Assembly: GCA_002395135.1 (NCBI GenBank)
Contig: DGWC01000039.1
Location: 1,751-26,095, forward strand
DNA: 24,345 bases
Direction: 5' to 3'
DNA from: Prevotella sp. UBA4268
Lineage (GTDB): Bacteria > Bacteroidota > Bacteroidia > Bacteroidales > Bacteroidaceae
A model generated the notes under the pieces. It was not told the DNA's origin, made no database searches, and saw nothing but the letters and a program-made list of their open reading frames with translations. The translations under genes were made by a program, and so were the position numbers. Below, piece by piece: positions 15,023 through 24,267 of the stretch (position 1 is the stretch's first letter; each line of letters starts with the position of its first letter).

Positions 15023-17323
15023 TTACTCGGTTTTCGTTGTACCGGCCGGCTCGGCAGTCAGCGGATCATAGGTTCCGTTGCTGCTGCCTTTGTAGTAGTC
15101 TTCCCATCCTACAGTCTGTGGCAGGTCGGGGTTGCTGATTTGTTCGCCCTGAGTGAGGCCCCAGAAATAGTAGCGGGCATACCAAGTCATGGTGAGCGGA
15201 GTGTTGTTTGAGTCGTAGCCGTCACCCTTGATCTTCTTGCGCACGAGATACGTGTCGTAGAAACTCTTCAGGTTGTCCAACTGCTCATCCAACGGCTTCT
15301 TCACGATCGACTCGCTCAGATCAACAGCGTAGGCATCGCGCTGAGCACGTGTCAAACCGCCCATGTTGGCCTTGAGAATCGGGTCGGGGTTGGTCTCGTC
15401 TTTCTTCTCGGTGTTGTCACCGGCATTGAACGGCCATGTACGTCCGCTGGTACCGTCGGTATAGTTGTACTTATCCTGCAGACGGAACACGAACTCGTCG
15501 CGGCGCTGACCTACGAAAGGCTTGAAGCCAAGATAGGTGCAGGTGTTGCCGCCCCAGCCCGTGAGTGCCTTGGCTCCGGTAGCAGCCAGACCCGTTCCAC
15601 CGTCGAAGAGCAGCCAGCGGCGCATATCCTCAAAGCGCTTGCCTTCGTATGCGAACTCAATCTGACGCTCGTAGAGGATGGCAGCCATGCAGGCAGCCTG
15701 GTCGCCGGCGATGTTGGCGGGCAGACCGTAGTTATTGTCAGAGGTGTATCCGGCACGTGCACGGATGCGCTTCAGTATTTCAACAGCCTCGCTCATCTGG
15801 TTGGCACCGCAGGCAGCCTCTGCCAGATTGAGCAGCACTTCAGCATAGCGAATCTCCATGGTGGATGTCATGCACTCGCGGAAACCAACATTCTTACCGG
15901 CGGTATTGAAGTTGTAGTTTGGTGTAGAGTTCACATCCAGGTCGTCAGAGAACTTGCGTATATACATACCGTGAACAGAAGTCAGCAGGTTGTCGGCACC
16001 GTAGTGGTCGCTGCTCATTACGTTGTCGCGCTTTTCAGAATCATTATACCATACATAGTTCCACAGGATGTACTTGTCGCCCGTATAGGGGTTGGCACTG
16101 GTGCTGGTGTTAGGATCGCCATTGAAGCGCCAGTATTCACCTGGGAAGGCAAATGTGCGGTAGAAACGCGGGTCGCGGTTCATGAACGGATGCTCTGCAT
16201 CATAGGCAATGCTTGAAGCCTCTAACTTGGTATATGAATCGTAAGTTGCTGGGCGCTTGCCGTCTTTCATCGGGAAGAGGTCTACAATCATGTCGGCCGG
16301 AGTCTTACCGTTGTTACCCAGAGTGTTGGCTGGACGGATCTGCTGCTCCCAGAGGTTGTTACGCTGGTAGTCAGGAGTAAGGTCGGGCGTGTACTTGTTG
16401 TAGCACGATACGAACACTGCTTCCGGATTGTTCACAATGCCGAGGAACATCTTGGCCCAACCAGAACCGTTCACGCCGGGAGCATTCTCGTTGGCGAGTC
16501 CGTAGCCGCAGGCATTGATAGTGGGCAGTTCCTGCTTGATGGTGTTATAAGCATTGGTCCAGCGGCTCTGGTCGTTGTCGCGGTTGAACAGCGGGCTTGC
16601 CCAGAGCACCATGATGCGATGCTTCAGTGCCAGACAGGTACCGGTGGTTACGCGTCCCCAGTCGTTGGCCGACCAAGAACTTTCCACGGTGCGCTTCTTC
16701 AGCATATCGGCTGATTTGTCGAGTTCGCTGATGAGGAAGTCGTAGCATTCCTGAGCGTTGGAGCGCGGAGTGAACGACTCGGGTACAGGATCCTGCACCT
16801 CTGTTACAATGGGGATGGAACCGTAGTAGCGGAACAACATGTAGTAGCACCATGCACGGAGGAAGAAGGCCTGGCCTAACAGTTCGTTTTTATCGTTGTC
16901 AGAGAGCGTGCTTCCCTCAATACCGGCGATGGTTTCGTTGATTTCGCGGATGCGAGCCCAAGAAGAACCGAAATATCCGGGAGCGCCAGAAGTACCGCTG
17001 ATGGTATTCATTTCCACCTGAGGATTCACGAAATTGCTGAATCCGCGGTATTCCTCAGTACTCTGTGAGTGGTTGTCAGCCATACCAATACTGTTGTACT
17101 GCCAAATCTGTCCGCCACTTGCCTGAATGTTAGGCAGTGTAATGCGGTAGCACTCGTTCAGGCGTCCGTTGGCACCACTGTAATAGTTGTAAATTTCTGA
17201 TGAAACGTTGCTGTAGTTTTTCTTGTCCTGAATGAACTCGTCACTGCAACTGCTCATCGTTGCTGCCACTGCCAAGGTGAGGCAAGCGGCACCTATATTG
17301 AATATTCTTTTCATAAACGTCAT
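15023..17323 (-). CDS. SusD/RagB family glycan-binding outer-membrane lipoprotein (operon 2)
   Basis: A 766-residue SusD-type lipoprotein, the same length as the operon 1 protein. The signal sequence ends in ATMSSC with Cys26 followed by SDE. SusD hallmarks are QAFFLRAWCYYMLFRYYG (about residues 150-170), DPRFYRTFAFPG, LLNLAEAACG, RIRARAGY, YERQIEFAYEGKRFED and WGGNTCTYLG; the last four are shared almost word for word with the other SusD. The first ATG (17323) is only 3 bases after the SusC stop; the ATG at 17314 (MKRIF) gives a more conventional signal peptide and may be the true start. The close spacing implies translational coupling with SusC. A strong terminator follows the stop. Confidence 0.94.
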   Translation of the reverse strand: MTFMKRIFNIGAACLTLAVAATMSSCSDEFIQDKKNYSNVSSEIYNYYSGANGRLNECYRITLPNIQASGGQIWQYNSIGMADNHSQSTEEYRGFSNFVNPQVEMNTISGTSGAPGYFGSSWARIREINETIAGIEGSTLSDNDKNELLGQAFFLRAWCYYMLFRYYGSIPIVTEVQDPVPESFTPRSNAQECYDFLISELDKSADMLKKRTVESSWSANDWGRVTTGTCLALKHRIMVLWASPLFNRDNDQSRWTNAYNTIKQELPTINACGYGLANENAPGVNGSGWAKMFLGIVNNPEAVFVSCYNKYTPDLTPDYQRNNLWEQQIRPANTLGNNGKTPADMIVDLFPMKDGKRPATYDSYTKLEASSIAYDAEHPFMNRDPRFYRTFAFPGEYWRFNGDPNTSTSANPYTGDKYILWNYVWYNDSEKRDNVMSSDHYGADNLLTSVHGMYIRKFSDDLDVNSTPNYNFNTAGKNVGFRECMTSTMEIRYAEVLLNLAEAACGANQMSEAVEILKRIRARAGYTSDNNYGLPANIAGDQAACMAAILYERQIEFAYEGKRFEDMRRWLLFDGGTGLAATGAKALTGWGGNTCTYLGFKPFVGQRRDEFVFRLQDKYNYTDGTSGRTWPFNAGDNTEKKDETNPDPILKANMGGLTRAQRDAYAVDLSESIVKKPLDEQLDNLKSFYDTYLVRKKIKGDGYDSNNTPLTMTWYARYYFWGLTQGEQISNPDLPQTVGWEDYYKGSSNGTYDPLTAEPAGTTKTE

Positions 17324-17326
17324 GAA

Positions 17327-20300
17327 TTAGAAGGTTACGTTAAGACCGATAGTAAACTTACGCAGAGCAGGATAAACTCCATAACTCATCATCGGATCGA
17401 TGAAGTTGTCGGGATATGGGTTGTAGAGGCTCAGCAGGTTCTGGCCCGTCACGTTGATACGTGCAGACTGAACGCCCACGAACTGGCAGATGCTCTTCGG
17501 GAACTTATAGGCCACGGTGAGGCGGTTCAACGATACGCGAGCGCCGCTGATGCGCCAGAATGTAGAAGTCTGGTTGTTCACGCTGGCATAGCGCATGTTG
17601 GGATAATAGGCCTCGCGGTTGGCAGCCTGCAGCAGATTGCCTTCAGCGTCGTAGATGTCGTTGTAAACGAACATATCGTCGGGATTCCAGAACGAAGGCA
17701 TGTTCACATACTCCAGACGCTTGTAGTTAAGGCTGTTGTTTGCAGAAACGCCGTCGCTTGGAGCCAGTGCGCTGCCCGGAACGAAACTATATCCGCCCCA
17801 ACTTGCTGCCAACTGAGCAGAGATAGAGAAACTCTTGTAGTCGGCACTCAGGTTGAGTGAGAAGTGGTAAGGATTAGAGCGGTGAGAGAGTTGCACCTCG
17901 TCGAGTCCGTCGATGATGCCGTCAGGTCCGGCATATTCGTGTGTTCCCTCGATGAGCGAACCGCGGATGTCCTTGTAGATCAGCATACCCGGGCGCACCT
18001 GGTCTTTGGTCAGGCCCAGATAACTGGTGATGTTATACTGCTTGAAGTATTCCTCGATGTCCTGGAACGAGCGGAACATACCGATGCACTGCATACCCCA
18101 GGAACCGCGGTCGGTGCGGCTGCCCTCAGAGATGGCCTTGTAGTAGTTGCTGGTGGGCCACTCCATGAGGAGCACCTTGTTGTCAGAGAATCCAGTGTTG
18201 AGTTGCACCTTGTATTTGAAGTCCTTGCCAATCTTGTCACGCCAGGTGATAGAGATTTCCGAACCCCAACTGTCCATCTTACCATAGTTCTGCGGAGCAC
18301 CGCTTGTACCAACGGTGGTGGGGATGGTTCCGTTGAAGGCGAGCAGCATCTCGCGGTCCCAAACATAATAGGCATCGATGTTGAAGCCCAGTCGGCTGTT
18401 CAGCACGCTGAAGTCGAAACCGAGGTTGCCCTTGTATGACTTGTCCCAGTGAACGTCTCTGTTGATACGGGCACCGTTGTTGGCCGTGATGTGGCTGCCG
18501 GCGATACTGTTCTCTCCGAAGATTGCACCCTTGTCGGCTGCAATGTTATAAGTGGTCATCCACTGCCATGCAGAGATGTTGTCACGACCGGTGAGACCGA
18601 ATGAAGCGCGCACTTTCAGGAAGTCGAGCCACTTGATGTTGCGCATGAACTTCTCTTCGCTCATAATCCAACCGGCAGAGAGTGACGGGAACACACCCCA
18701 GTAGTTGCTTGGGTGGAACTTCTGAGAAGCATCAGAACGGATAAGGAACTCCAACAGATAGCGGTCGTTGTAGTTGTAGTTCAGACGGCCGATGTAAGAG
18801 AGGGTTCCCGACTCTGAGCGTCCCCATGTAGAACTGGTGTCTCCGCCGTCGCTGGTGTTCAGCGAGTTCGACTGTCCGGTAGAGAACTCATAGGGCTTGG
18901 TTCCCTGTCCGAGCAGGTCTTCATATTCAGACTCAGACTTCTCGATAGAGAACAGACCGCTCACGTTGTGCATGCCAAACTGGCGTGCATACGACACGGT
19001 GAAGTTCATCTGATAGTTGTCAGAGCGGCTCATGGTGCGCTGGATGTAACCGCCGTCGGTACCGTTAGACACCTTGGCGTTGTTGTGACCGAGGATGAAG
19101 TTGTTGTCGGCCAGCACCACGTCGTTGTAGAAGTCTTCCTGTCCGGGAACGGCCGTATAGAGGTGGTCGCCGCTACCGGTGCGCTGGTTGAGGCGATAAA
19201 CGGCAAACTGTGTACCGAACTCATTGCCCTTGTCGGTCTTGATGGCCTTGGAATAACTCATGCGCAGTTTCAGTCCCTTCAGGATTTCGCTCCATCCGAA
19301 CTCATATTCCAGTGAACCACTGATATAAGTGTTGGATGTCATGTTGCGCATATAGTCGCTTGAATTCTGCAAGTATTCGTAGTTGTAGGTCTGGTTGGCA
19401 GCCATTTCACCGTTGGTGATACCATACACGGCCATGGGATATCCGTTGAGTGTCTCGGGGATGTAGCCCGGATGAGTGAGCAGCATCTGGTAGTCCTTGT
19501 CGGCACCGGTGCTCTGCACCTTCATCAACGGCTTGTTCTGCTTGCCGTAGTCGCCAGAAACCTGGAGCGAAGCCTTGAGCCAGTTGCCCACCTTCACGTC
19601 GGCACCAGCGCGGAAGTTCCAGCGGTCGTAGTCCAGTTTGCCCAGGTTACCGTCCTGTGTGAAGTAGGAAACGCTGGCATAGTAGTTGGCTTTCTCTGTG
19701 GCACCGCTCAGGTTCACGCTGTGCTGGTGGGTGACACCCGTCTTCCAGTGGTCGTCGAGCAGGTTGTAGTTCAGATTGCGCATGGCAGCCAGTTCGTCGG
19801 CCTGGAACAGGTCGTAGCGCAGGTTGATGTCGGCTTCTGTCGGGTCGGCCATGCGCACGGCGTTCCACAGACGGCCGTAGTCGTAGGTGCTGAGCATCTT
19901 CGGTGTGGCCACGGCGTCGGTGATACCGATGGTTCCGCTATAAGAAATCTGGGGAGCACCCTGCTTTCCCTTCTTCGTGGTGACGAGCACCACACCGTTG
20001 GCAGCGCGAGCACCGTAAACGGCTGCTGCTGCGTCTTTCAGAATAGAGATGGATTCGATGGTAGAGGGATCCAGGTTGTTGAATGCGCTGGAGTCGAGGA
20101 TGAATCCGTCGATTACGTAAAGGGGCGACTGGGCATTCACGCCGATGGCACTCAGGTCGCCGGCACCACGGATGGTGAGCGAAGAAGTGCTACCCGGGCG
20201 GTTGCCGCCGCTGCTGATGCTCACACCGTTCACCAGACCGCGCAGCGAACTGGTCAGGTCGTTGGTGGCGAGGTCGGCCACCTCTTCCATGGGCACTGTC

Positions 20301-20653
20301 TCAACAGAACCTGTCAAGTGAGACTTCTTCTGTGTGCCGTATCCCACGACAACCACTTCCTCAATCTGCTGTGCGTCTTCCTTGAGCACCACCTTGGGGT
20401 TGTTGAAGTTGGTAATGGTCTCCGAGATGTAGCCGATAAAAGAAACAACGATTTGTCCTTTTGCCGGAACATTGGGAAGGGTAAAGTTTCCGTCCAAGTC
20501 GGTAATGGTTCCCGTTGACGTGCCTTTCACCTGCACCGTAGCGCCGATGATAGGTTCTCCGCTCTGGTCAACCACCGTACCCTTGACTGTCTTCTGTGCT
20601 GAAGCGGCCATCGCTACGAAGGCCATCAGCAGGATGATGATATATTTTTTCAT
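17327..20653 (-). CDS. SusC/RagA family TonB-dependent outer-membrane transporter (operon 2)
   Basis: A 1108-residue TonB-linked oligosaccharide transporter. A signal peptide ends at AASAQ (residue 20). A carboxypeptidase-D-regulatory-like domain spans about 22-92 (TVKGTVVDQSGEPIIGAT, ITDLDGNFTL, VSFIGY), then IEEVVVVGYG (97-106). The canonical plug contains LTIRGAGD, SPLYVIDGF and YGARAANGVVLVTTKKG, and a barrel ends in FTIGLNVTF. Unlike its operon 1 paralogue, the plug motifs are the standard SusC ones. The frame is open to 20710, but that would overlap the upstream gene and lacks a signal sequence; the ATG at 20653 (MKKYIIILLM) is the real start, 34 bases after the upstream stop. Confidence 0.95.
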   Translation of the reverse strand: MKKYIIILLMAFVAMAASAQKTVKGTVVDQSGEPIIGATVQVKGTSTGTITDLDGNFTLPNVPAKGQIVVSFIGYISETITNFNNPKVVLKEDAQQIEEVVVVGYGTQKKSHLTGSVETVPMEEVADLATNDLTSSLRGLVNGVSISSGGNRPGSTSSLTIRGAGDLSAIGVNAQSPLYVIDGFILDSSAFNNLDPSTIESISILKDAAAAVYGARAANGVVLVTTKKGKQGAPQISYSGTIGITDAVATPKMLSTYDYGRLWNAVRMADPTEADINLRYDLFQADELAAMRNLNYNLLDDHWKTGVTHQHSVNLSGATEKANYYASVSYFTQDGNLGKLDYDRWNFRAGADVKVGNWLKASLQVSGDYGKQNKPLMKVQSTGADKDYQMLLTHPGYIPETLNGYPMAVYGITNGEMAANQTYNYEYLQNSSDYMRNMTSNTYISGSLEYEFGWSEILKGLKLRMSYSKAIKTDKGNEFGTQFAVYRLNQRTGSGDHLYTAVPGQEDFYNDVVLADNNFILGHNNAKVSNGTDGGYIQRTMSRSDNYQMNFTVSYARQFGMHNVSGLFSIEKSESEYEDLLGQGTKPYEFSTGQSNSLNTSDGGDTSSTWGRSESGTLSYIGRLNYNYNDRYLLEFLIRSDASQKFHPSNYWGVFPSLSAGWIMSEEKFMRNIKWLDFLKVRASFGLTGRDNISAWQWMTTYNIAADKGAIFGENSIAGSHITANNGARINRDVHWDKSYKGNLGFDFSVLNSRLGFNIDAYYVWDREMLLAFNGTIPTTVGTSGAPQNYGKMDSWGSEISITWRDKIGKDFKYKVQLNTGFSDNKVLLMEWPTSNYYKAISEGSRTDRGSWGMQCIGMFRSFQDIEEYFKQYNITSYLGLTKDQVRPGMLIYKDIRGSLIEGTHEYAGPDGIIDGLDEVQLSHRSNPYHFSLNLSADYKSFSISAQLAASWGGYSFVPGSALAPSDGVSANNSLNYKRLEYVNMPSFWNPDDMFVYNDIYDAEGNLLQAANREAYYPNMRYASVNNQTSTFWRISGARVSLNRLTVAYKFPKSICQFVGVQSARINVTGQNLLSLYNPYPDNFIDPMMSYGVYPALRKFTIGLNVTF

Positions 20654-20687
20654 ACGTATATACCTATTTATTATAGATGAATAACAA

Positions 20688-22199
20688 TTACTGCAACCAA
20701 CGCGGGTCACCGATGGTACTCGAGATGGCGCCCTTAGCCTTGAAATTCACACCACCGTTGTCCTGAGTCAGGTCGAGAGGTTTCAGCCAAGCCTTGATTG
20801 CATCCACATCGGCATAGCCGTAAGCGTCCTCTTCTGTAACGAAGTTGAAGTCGTTGTTGAATCGTGCACCGTCACCAGTGGTTACCGTTGTGTAAGAAAC
20901 ATTCTTGTCTTTCGAGTTGATAATCGTACAGTTACCTTGCAGGAACTTCTGCAGACGAGCGCAATGATACAATACATTATTATTAAAGGTAATTGTATAA
21001 GCAGCGTTATTAGGTGTGTTATTGGCAAACTCTTTGTCAGAGAAGGTCATGATGAAGGTGTTGTCTGTCAATGTGGCACTACCAGTAGCAGAGTCAAACA
21101 TAGAAGTGAAATTGTTTCTGTTGAAACGAATCATACGGTTCTTGGCATTGCTCTTGATGTTGTAGATGGTGCTGTTCTTGATGGTCACGTTTCGGATAGC
21201 ACTTGATCCCCATGACTGACCATCCTTGTAGTAACAGGTCTGTCCATAGCAGCACAATACGGCAGCATCACCGAACTTTGTTCCGTCGTTATCCAACTGA
21301 ACGATACAGTTGACGATGCGTACGTCAACAGCCGACCATGCCTTCTCACCAATGTAGAAAAGACACATCTTCACGTTCTTGAACATGCAGTCCTCAAAAA
21401 TCAGTGGGTCATAGAGGATATAACTCTTGTCGGGGAAGCCGAAGTTGGGGCCTTCCAAAGTAGATGGAGGATTGTTAGAGCACTCAACAACACCCTTTGA
21501 GTTCTGCTCTGTGGCATCAAACTTAATCCACTTGATCTTCAGTCCGGCACCTGTGCGGATCACACCGTCGTAACCGATAGTAACGATGGGGCGGTGAATT
21601 TTGTCGCCGCGGAAAGTAACCTTGTGTGTGCCGAAGTCAACTTCTGAATTCAACGTGTAGTTACCGTTGGCCTGCAACTCAAAAGCCTGCTCATCGTCTG
21701 TGTCAATCAGATGGCTCTTGACGAAGTCGGCAATGTCGGTGCCAACAGGGATTACCTGTGCCGGCACCATGGTGCTGTAGGCAAACACGGTGGCATCGGT
21801 GGCTTCCTTGTTGTTAAGTTTGGCGTTGCCCAGAGTCTTAACGCTCACGCTGTACTTGGTGTCGTCAGCCTTGTCGAAGAGGAATGAGGTTCCGTCTACG
21901 TTGCCGTCGAAGACCACGACGGGGTTGGCGGGATCGTCAACATTGTCCACGTGGCAATAGTAGCCGCCGGCTCCTGGCACCACGTCCCAAGTCACCTGCA
22001 CGCTTTCCGAACCGTCGGCGTTCACCTTCGAGGCGAAACTGCTCTGCGTCAGCGTTGGTGATGCAAGTTGTGAGTCTCTCACCGTGCTGGTGAAAGTCTC
22101 GTCACTGTCGAATCCTTTTGCGCAGGAGGAAACGATGGCAGCCAGTGCCAGCAAGCCTCCCATACAGAAAAGTCCGACTCTCGTCATCTTTTTTCTCAT
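20688..22199 (-). CDS. Surface lipoprotein, FN3-like plus beta-helix (DUF4957/DUF5123 type), first gene of PUL operon 2
   Basis: A 503-residue lipoprotein, paralogous to the product of 7434-8948 with the same domain order. The lipobox ends in IVSSC (Cys26), and the mature start CAKGFDSDE mirrors CAEGYDS of the other protein. An FN3-like domain lies at about 45-140 (VQVTWDVVPGAGGYYCHV, YSVSVKTLGNAKLNN). Beta-helix rungs follow (VTFRGDKIHRPIVTI, IKWIKFDA, FEDCMFKN, IVNCIVQL, IKNSTIYNI), and the C-terminus IGDPRWLQ matches the GDPRWL end of its paralogue. A glycan-binding surface role is inferred from its position before SusC/SusD. I find no TAnnTTTG element in the 247 bases upstream, so it may be read from the gene before it or from an unrecognised promoter. 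Confidence 0.85.
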   Translation of the reverse strand: MRKKMTRVGLFCMGGLLALAAIVSSCAKGFDSDETFTSTVRDSQLASPTLTQSSFASKVNADGSESVQVTWDVVPGAGGYYCHVDNVDDPANPVVVFDGNVDGTSFLFDKADDTKYSVSVKTLGNAKLNNKEATDATVFAYSTMVPAQVIPVGTDIADFVKSHLIDTDDEQAFELQANGNYTLNSEVDFGTHKVTFRGDKIHRPIVTIGYDGVIRTGAGLKIKWIKFDATEQNSKGVVECSNNPPSTLEGPNFGFPDKSYILYDPLIFEDCMFKNVKMCLFYIGEKAWSAVDVRIVNCIVQLDNDGTKFGDAAVLCCYGQTCYYKDGQSWGSSAIRNVTIKNSTIYNIKSNAKNRMIRFNRNNFTSMFDSATGSATLTDNTFIMTFSDKEFANNTPNNAAYTITFNNNVLYHCARLQKFLQGNCTIINSKDKNVSYTTVTTGDGARFNNDFNFVTEEDAYGYADVDAIKAWLKPLDLTQDNGGVNFKAKGAISSTIGDPRWLQ

Positions 22200-22373
22200 A
22201 AACGTTCTTTTTGGTTAAAAGTTATTTGATGTACATTATTATGTTATTATGCTTTGGTCTGCCTTAAATAATGGTTGTTCAGACAGGCATGCTTTTCGCC
22301 AATATAAGAATATAACGAAACAGTTTTCGTCTTGTAACCAATCTGTCTTTTGTTTTTTTTGCATAAAACCAAC

Positions 22374-22406
22374 AAACCTCTGCAGCCATGACGGCTGCAG
22401 AGGTTT
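22374..22406 (-). terminator. Hairpin after the secreted-protein gene
   Basis: AAACCTCTGCAGCC (22374-22387) pairs perfectly with GGCTGCAGAGGTTT (22393-22406), a 14-bp stem with a 5-nt loop. It lies 40 bases past the stop of the gene ending at 22447. The T run after the stem on the - strand is interrupted (TTT within the stem, then GTTGGTTTT), so termination may be partial, which would let some transcription continue into operon 2. The remainder of 22200-22446 is AT-rich without other recognisable signals. Confidence 0.65.
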
Positions 22407-22446
22407 GGAGTATAGATGTTGGTTTGAAGCAAAACGCTTTTTTTGA

Positions 22447-23928
22447 TTAGCGGTTGATATACTTCTTGCCGTTGATAATCACGATGCCCTTGGTGTTGCG
22501 TGATACGCGCTGACCAGCCAGGTTGTAAGCAGGAGCGTTCAGGTCGACAGCCTTAACAGGCTCTGCCTCCATCTCCACGATGCCCGTGTTGGCACCTACG
22601 GTGAACTCGAAGCCCTGGAAACCAACCTGTGCGTTCTGAGAGAATACGTAGTAGTCTTTGCCTGCCTCGAGGTCAACAATCACGTAAACCCATGACGTAT
22701 TGTTGCCTGCACCCATTACATAAGGATCGGTGCCGAGGGCGCGGATCTCGTCGTTGGTGAGATACTTCTTGCGGCTGCCTTCTGTGCCGTCTTCCTTGGT
22801 GTAAGTTTCGTTCTGACCGTTGATGTAGCCTTCCACCTCATAGTCGATGGCCTGCTTGGTGTCAGAAGGAACCACGAACAAACGGCGGTTACCCTTGTTC
22901 ATCCAAACACCCATCTTCAGTTTGCCGTTGGTCTTCGGAGTGAACTTGTAATAGAGTCCGCTGATGGGCAGACCATGGCTGCCGTCGGTTACGTAGAAGT
23001 TGGGCCAGCCGTTGTCGTCGGTACCGATGAGCAGACGGTATTCACCAGTAGGACTGCCGTCGCGTACAATCTCTTCATAAGCCCAAGAGGTGTAGCAAAC
23101 ACCTGTTCCCACTACATAGTTGAACGCGATGTCATCTTGCTTCTTCAGTTCCCACTTCACGTCGTTCCAGGTAGAGATGGCATCAGAGGTGACATCCTTT
23201 GGAACAGCAGAAGCAACGGCCTCGAGCGTGATGCTCTTGGTTTCAACCTTTACGATAGAGTTGTGGTCAACAACGTTGGTGGCCACATTGCCTTCGCCAA
23301 TCACGGCTGCAAACTCAGGAGCCAGTTGTCCATCGGCTGTAACAGCAACATACTTCTCTGTCTCGCCAGTCTCACCACCGGGAGTAGGATCGTCGTTGTT
23401 GCCGCCGCCTTCAACAGTGATGCTGAAAACGTTCATACCTGCAGTTGTGGTAATCGTAACATCACCGTCAGCAGTTACAGTACCAACATTTTCCTGCTCG
23501 TCGGTAGAGGTAGAATTGAAAAAGCCACTCACTGGAGTAATGTTTTCAACGGTAAAGCCACGAGCCTCGCTGTTATTGGCAGATTTTGCCTTTACGGTTA
23601 CTGTCTGTCCTGCTTTCAGTCCGGGAATAGTCAGTGAAAGATTCTTTCCGTTCAAGCCCAGGCGCTGGTTTACATCAAGACGGAATTTCTTTTCTCCACC
23701 AGTAAACAGAAGTCCCTTTGTGTCGGGTAACTCGTCTGTACCAAGTTTCAGAGCCTCTTTGTTAGTTGCAGTAAGATACGTATAACGCGTATCATTTGTA
23801 ACTTCCCAGTTCGTTGCATCTGCTGCGATTTGCTCAGCAGTTACCTGCGTCTTGGTGAAATCCCAAGACTGTGCATTCGCACTCATGGCCAGTATGGCCA
23901 TTGTGATCAGAGTAAAAATTTTCTTCAT
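22447..23928 (-). CDS. Secreted beta-rich protein with type IX secretion-like C-terminal tail
   Basis: I cannot assign a family. The 493-residue product has a clear signal peptide (MKKIFTLITMAILAMSANAQ) without a lipobox. Residues about 21-175 form a beta-rich module starting SWDFTK, reminiscent of the N-terminal modules of some Prevotella secreted pectate lyases. A Gly/Asp/Pro/Thr-rich linker follows at 174-192. A second module (about 193-450) includes WPNFYVTDGSHGLPISG and ASVYVIVDL-like strands and the motif YYVFSQNAQVGFQGFEF. Residues about 465-493 (YNLAGQRVS, then KGIVIINGKKYINR) resemble short type IX secretion C-terminal signals common in Prevotella. No catalytic motif is visible; a carbohydrate-binding or matrix role is inferred. 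It lies upstream of operon 2 on the same strand and has its own promoter-like element. Confidence 0.8.
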   Translation of the reverse strand: MKKIFTLITMAILAMSANAQSWDFTKTQVTAEQIAADATNWEVTNDTRYTYLTATNKEALKLGTDELPDTKGLLFTGGEKKFRLDVNQRLGLNGKNLSLTIPGLKAGQTVTVKAKSANNSEARGFTVENITPVSGFFNSTSTDEQENVGTVTADGDVTITTTAGMNVFSITVEGGGNNDDPTPGGETGETEKYVAVTADGQLAPEFAAVIGEGNVATNVVDHNSIVKVETKSITLEAVASAVPKDVTSDAISTWNDVKWELKKQDDIAFNYVVGTGVCYTSWAYEEIVRDGSPTGEYRLLIGTDDNGWPNFYVTDGSHGLPISGLYYKFTPKTNGKLKMGVWMNKGNRRLFVVPSDTKQAIDYEVEGYINGQNETYTKEDGTEGSRKKYLTNDEIRALGTDPYVMGAGNNTSWVYVIVDLEAGKDYYVFSQNAQVGFQGFEFTVGANTGIVEMEAEPVKAVDLNAPAYNLAGQRVSRNTKGIVIINGKKYINR

Positions 23929-23988
23929 AAGCCTATAGAATTAATGATTTAGTAAATTCTTTTGTTTGCAGTTTGCGCATATTTGGGA

Positions 23989-23996
23989 CAAAGTTA
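23989..23996 (-). promoter_or_regulatory. Candidate -7 promoter element of the secreted-protein gene
   Basis: On the - strand TAACTTTG (complement of 23989-23996) fits the Bacteroidota -7 consensus TAnnTTTG. It lies about 60 bases before the ATG at 23928. No TTTG is found at the -33 distance. Confidence 0.55.
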
Positions 23997-24213
23997 TACA
24001 TTATTTATTAAAGTAGGGTGCATTCGTATGTTTGTTTAGATTTATTTAACGAAAAAACGGATTGCAGGCTTGGGCGAGACGTGCTCATGTGGGGATTGCA
24101 ACAGCGTGTATGCTTCAATGGATGGCGGTGCAAAGGGGAATGCTTTGGCGGGAAAATGCGAAAACGATGAATCGCGAAAACGGGGCAGCGGAAACACTGG
24201 TTGAAAACCTGCA

Positions 24214-24252
24214 GAACGGAGTCGAGAAAGCAGCGCTTTTGAGACTCCGTTC
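24214..24252. other. Long inverted repeat in a gene-free region
   Basis: GAACGGAGTC (24214-24223) pairs perfectly with GACTCCGTTC (24243-24252). Inside it AAAGC (24227-24231) pairs with GCTTT (24235-24239). Neither side has a clean T run. It could be a terminator of a - strand gene beyond the window. The surrounding 24062-24270 contains only a TTG-started 69-codon frame with no family resemblance, which I do not call. Confidence 0.45.
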
Positions 24253-24267
24253 CGATGGTATGGAAAA

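Noticed and set aside
19472..20518. A 348-codon open frame on the + strand inside the operon 2 SusC gene
   Set aside because: Antisense shadow with the same skewed Val/His/Gly composition; the SusC reading is unambiguous.
20654..20710. N-terminal extension of the operon 2 SusC gene
   Set aside because: It overlaps the upstream lipoprotein gene and precedes a normal signal peptide; the ATG at 20653 is preferred.
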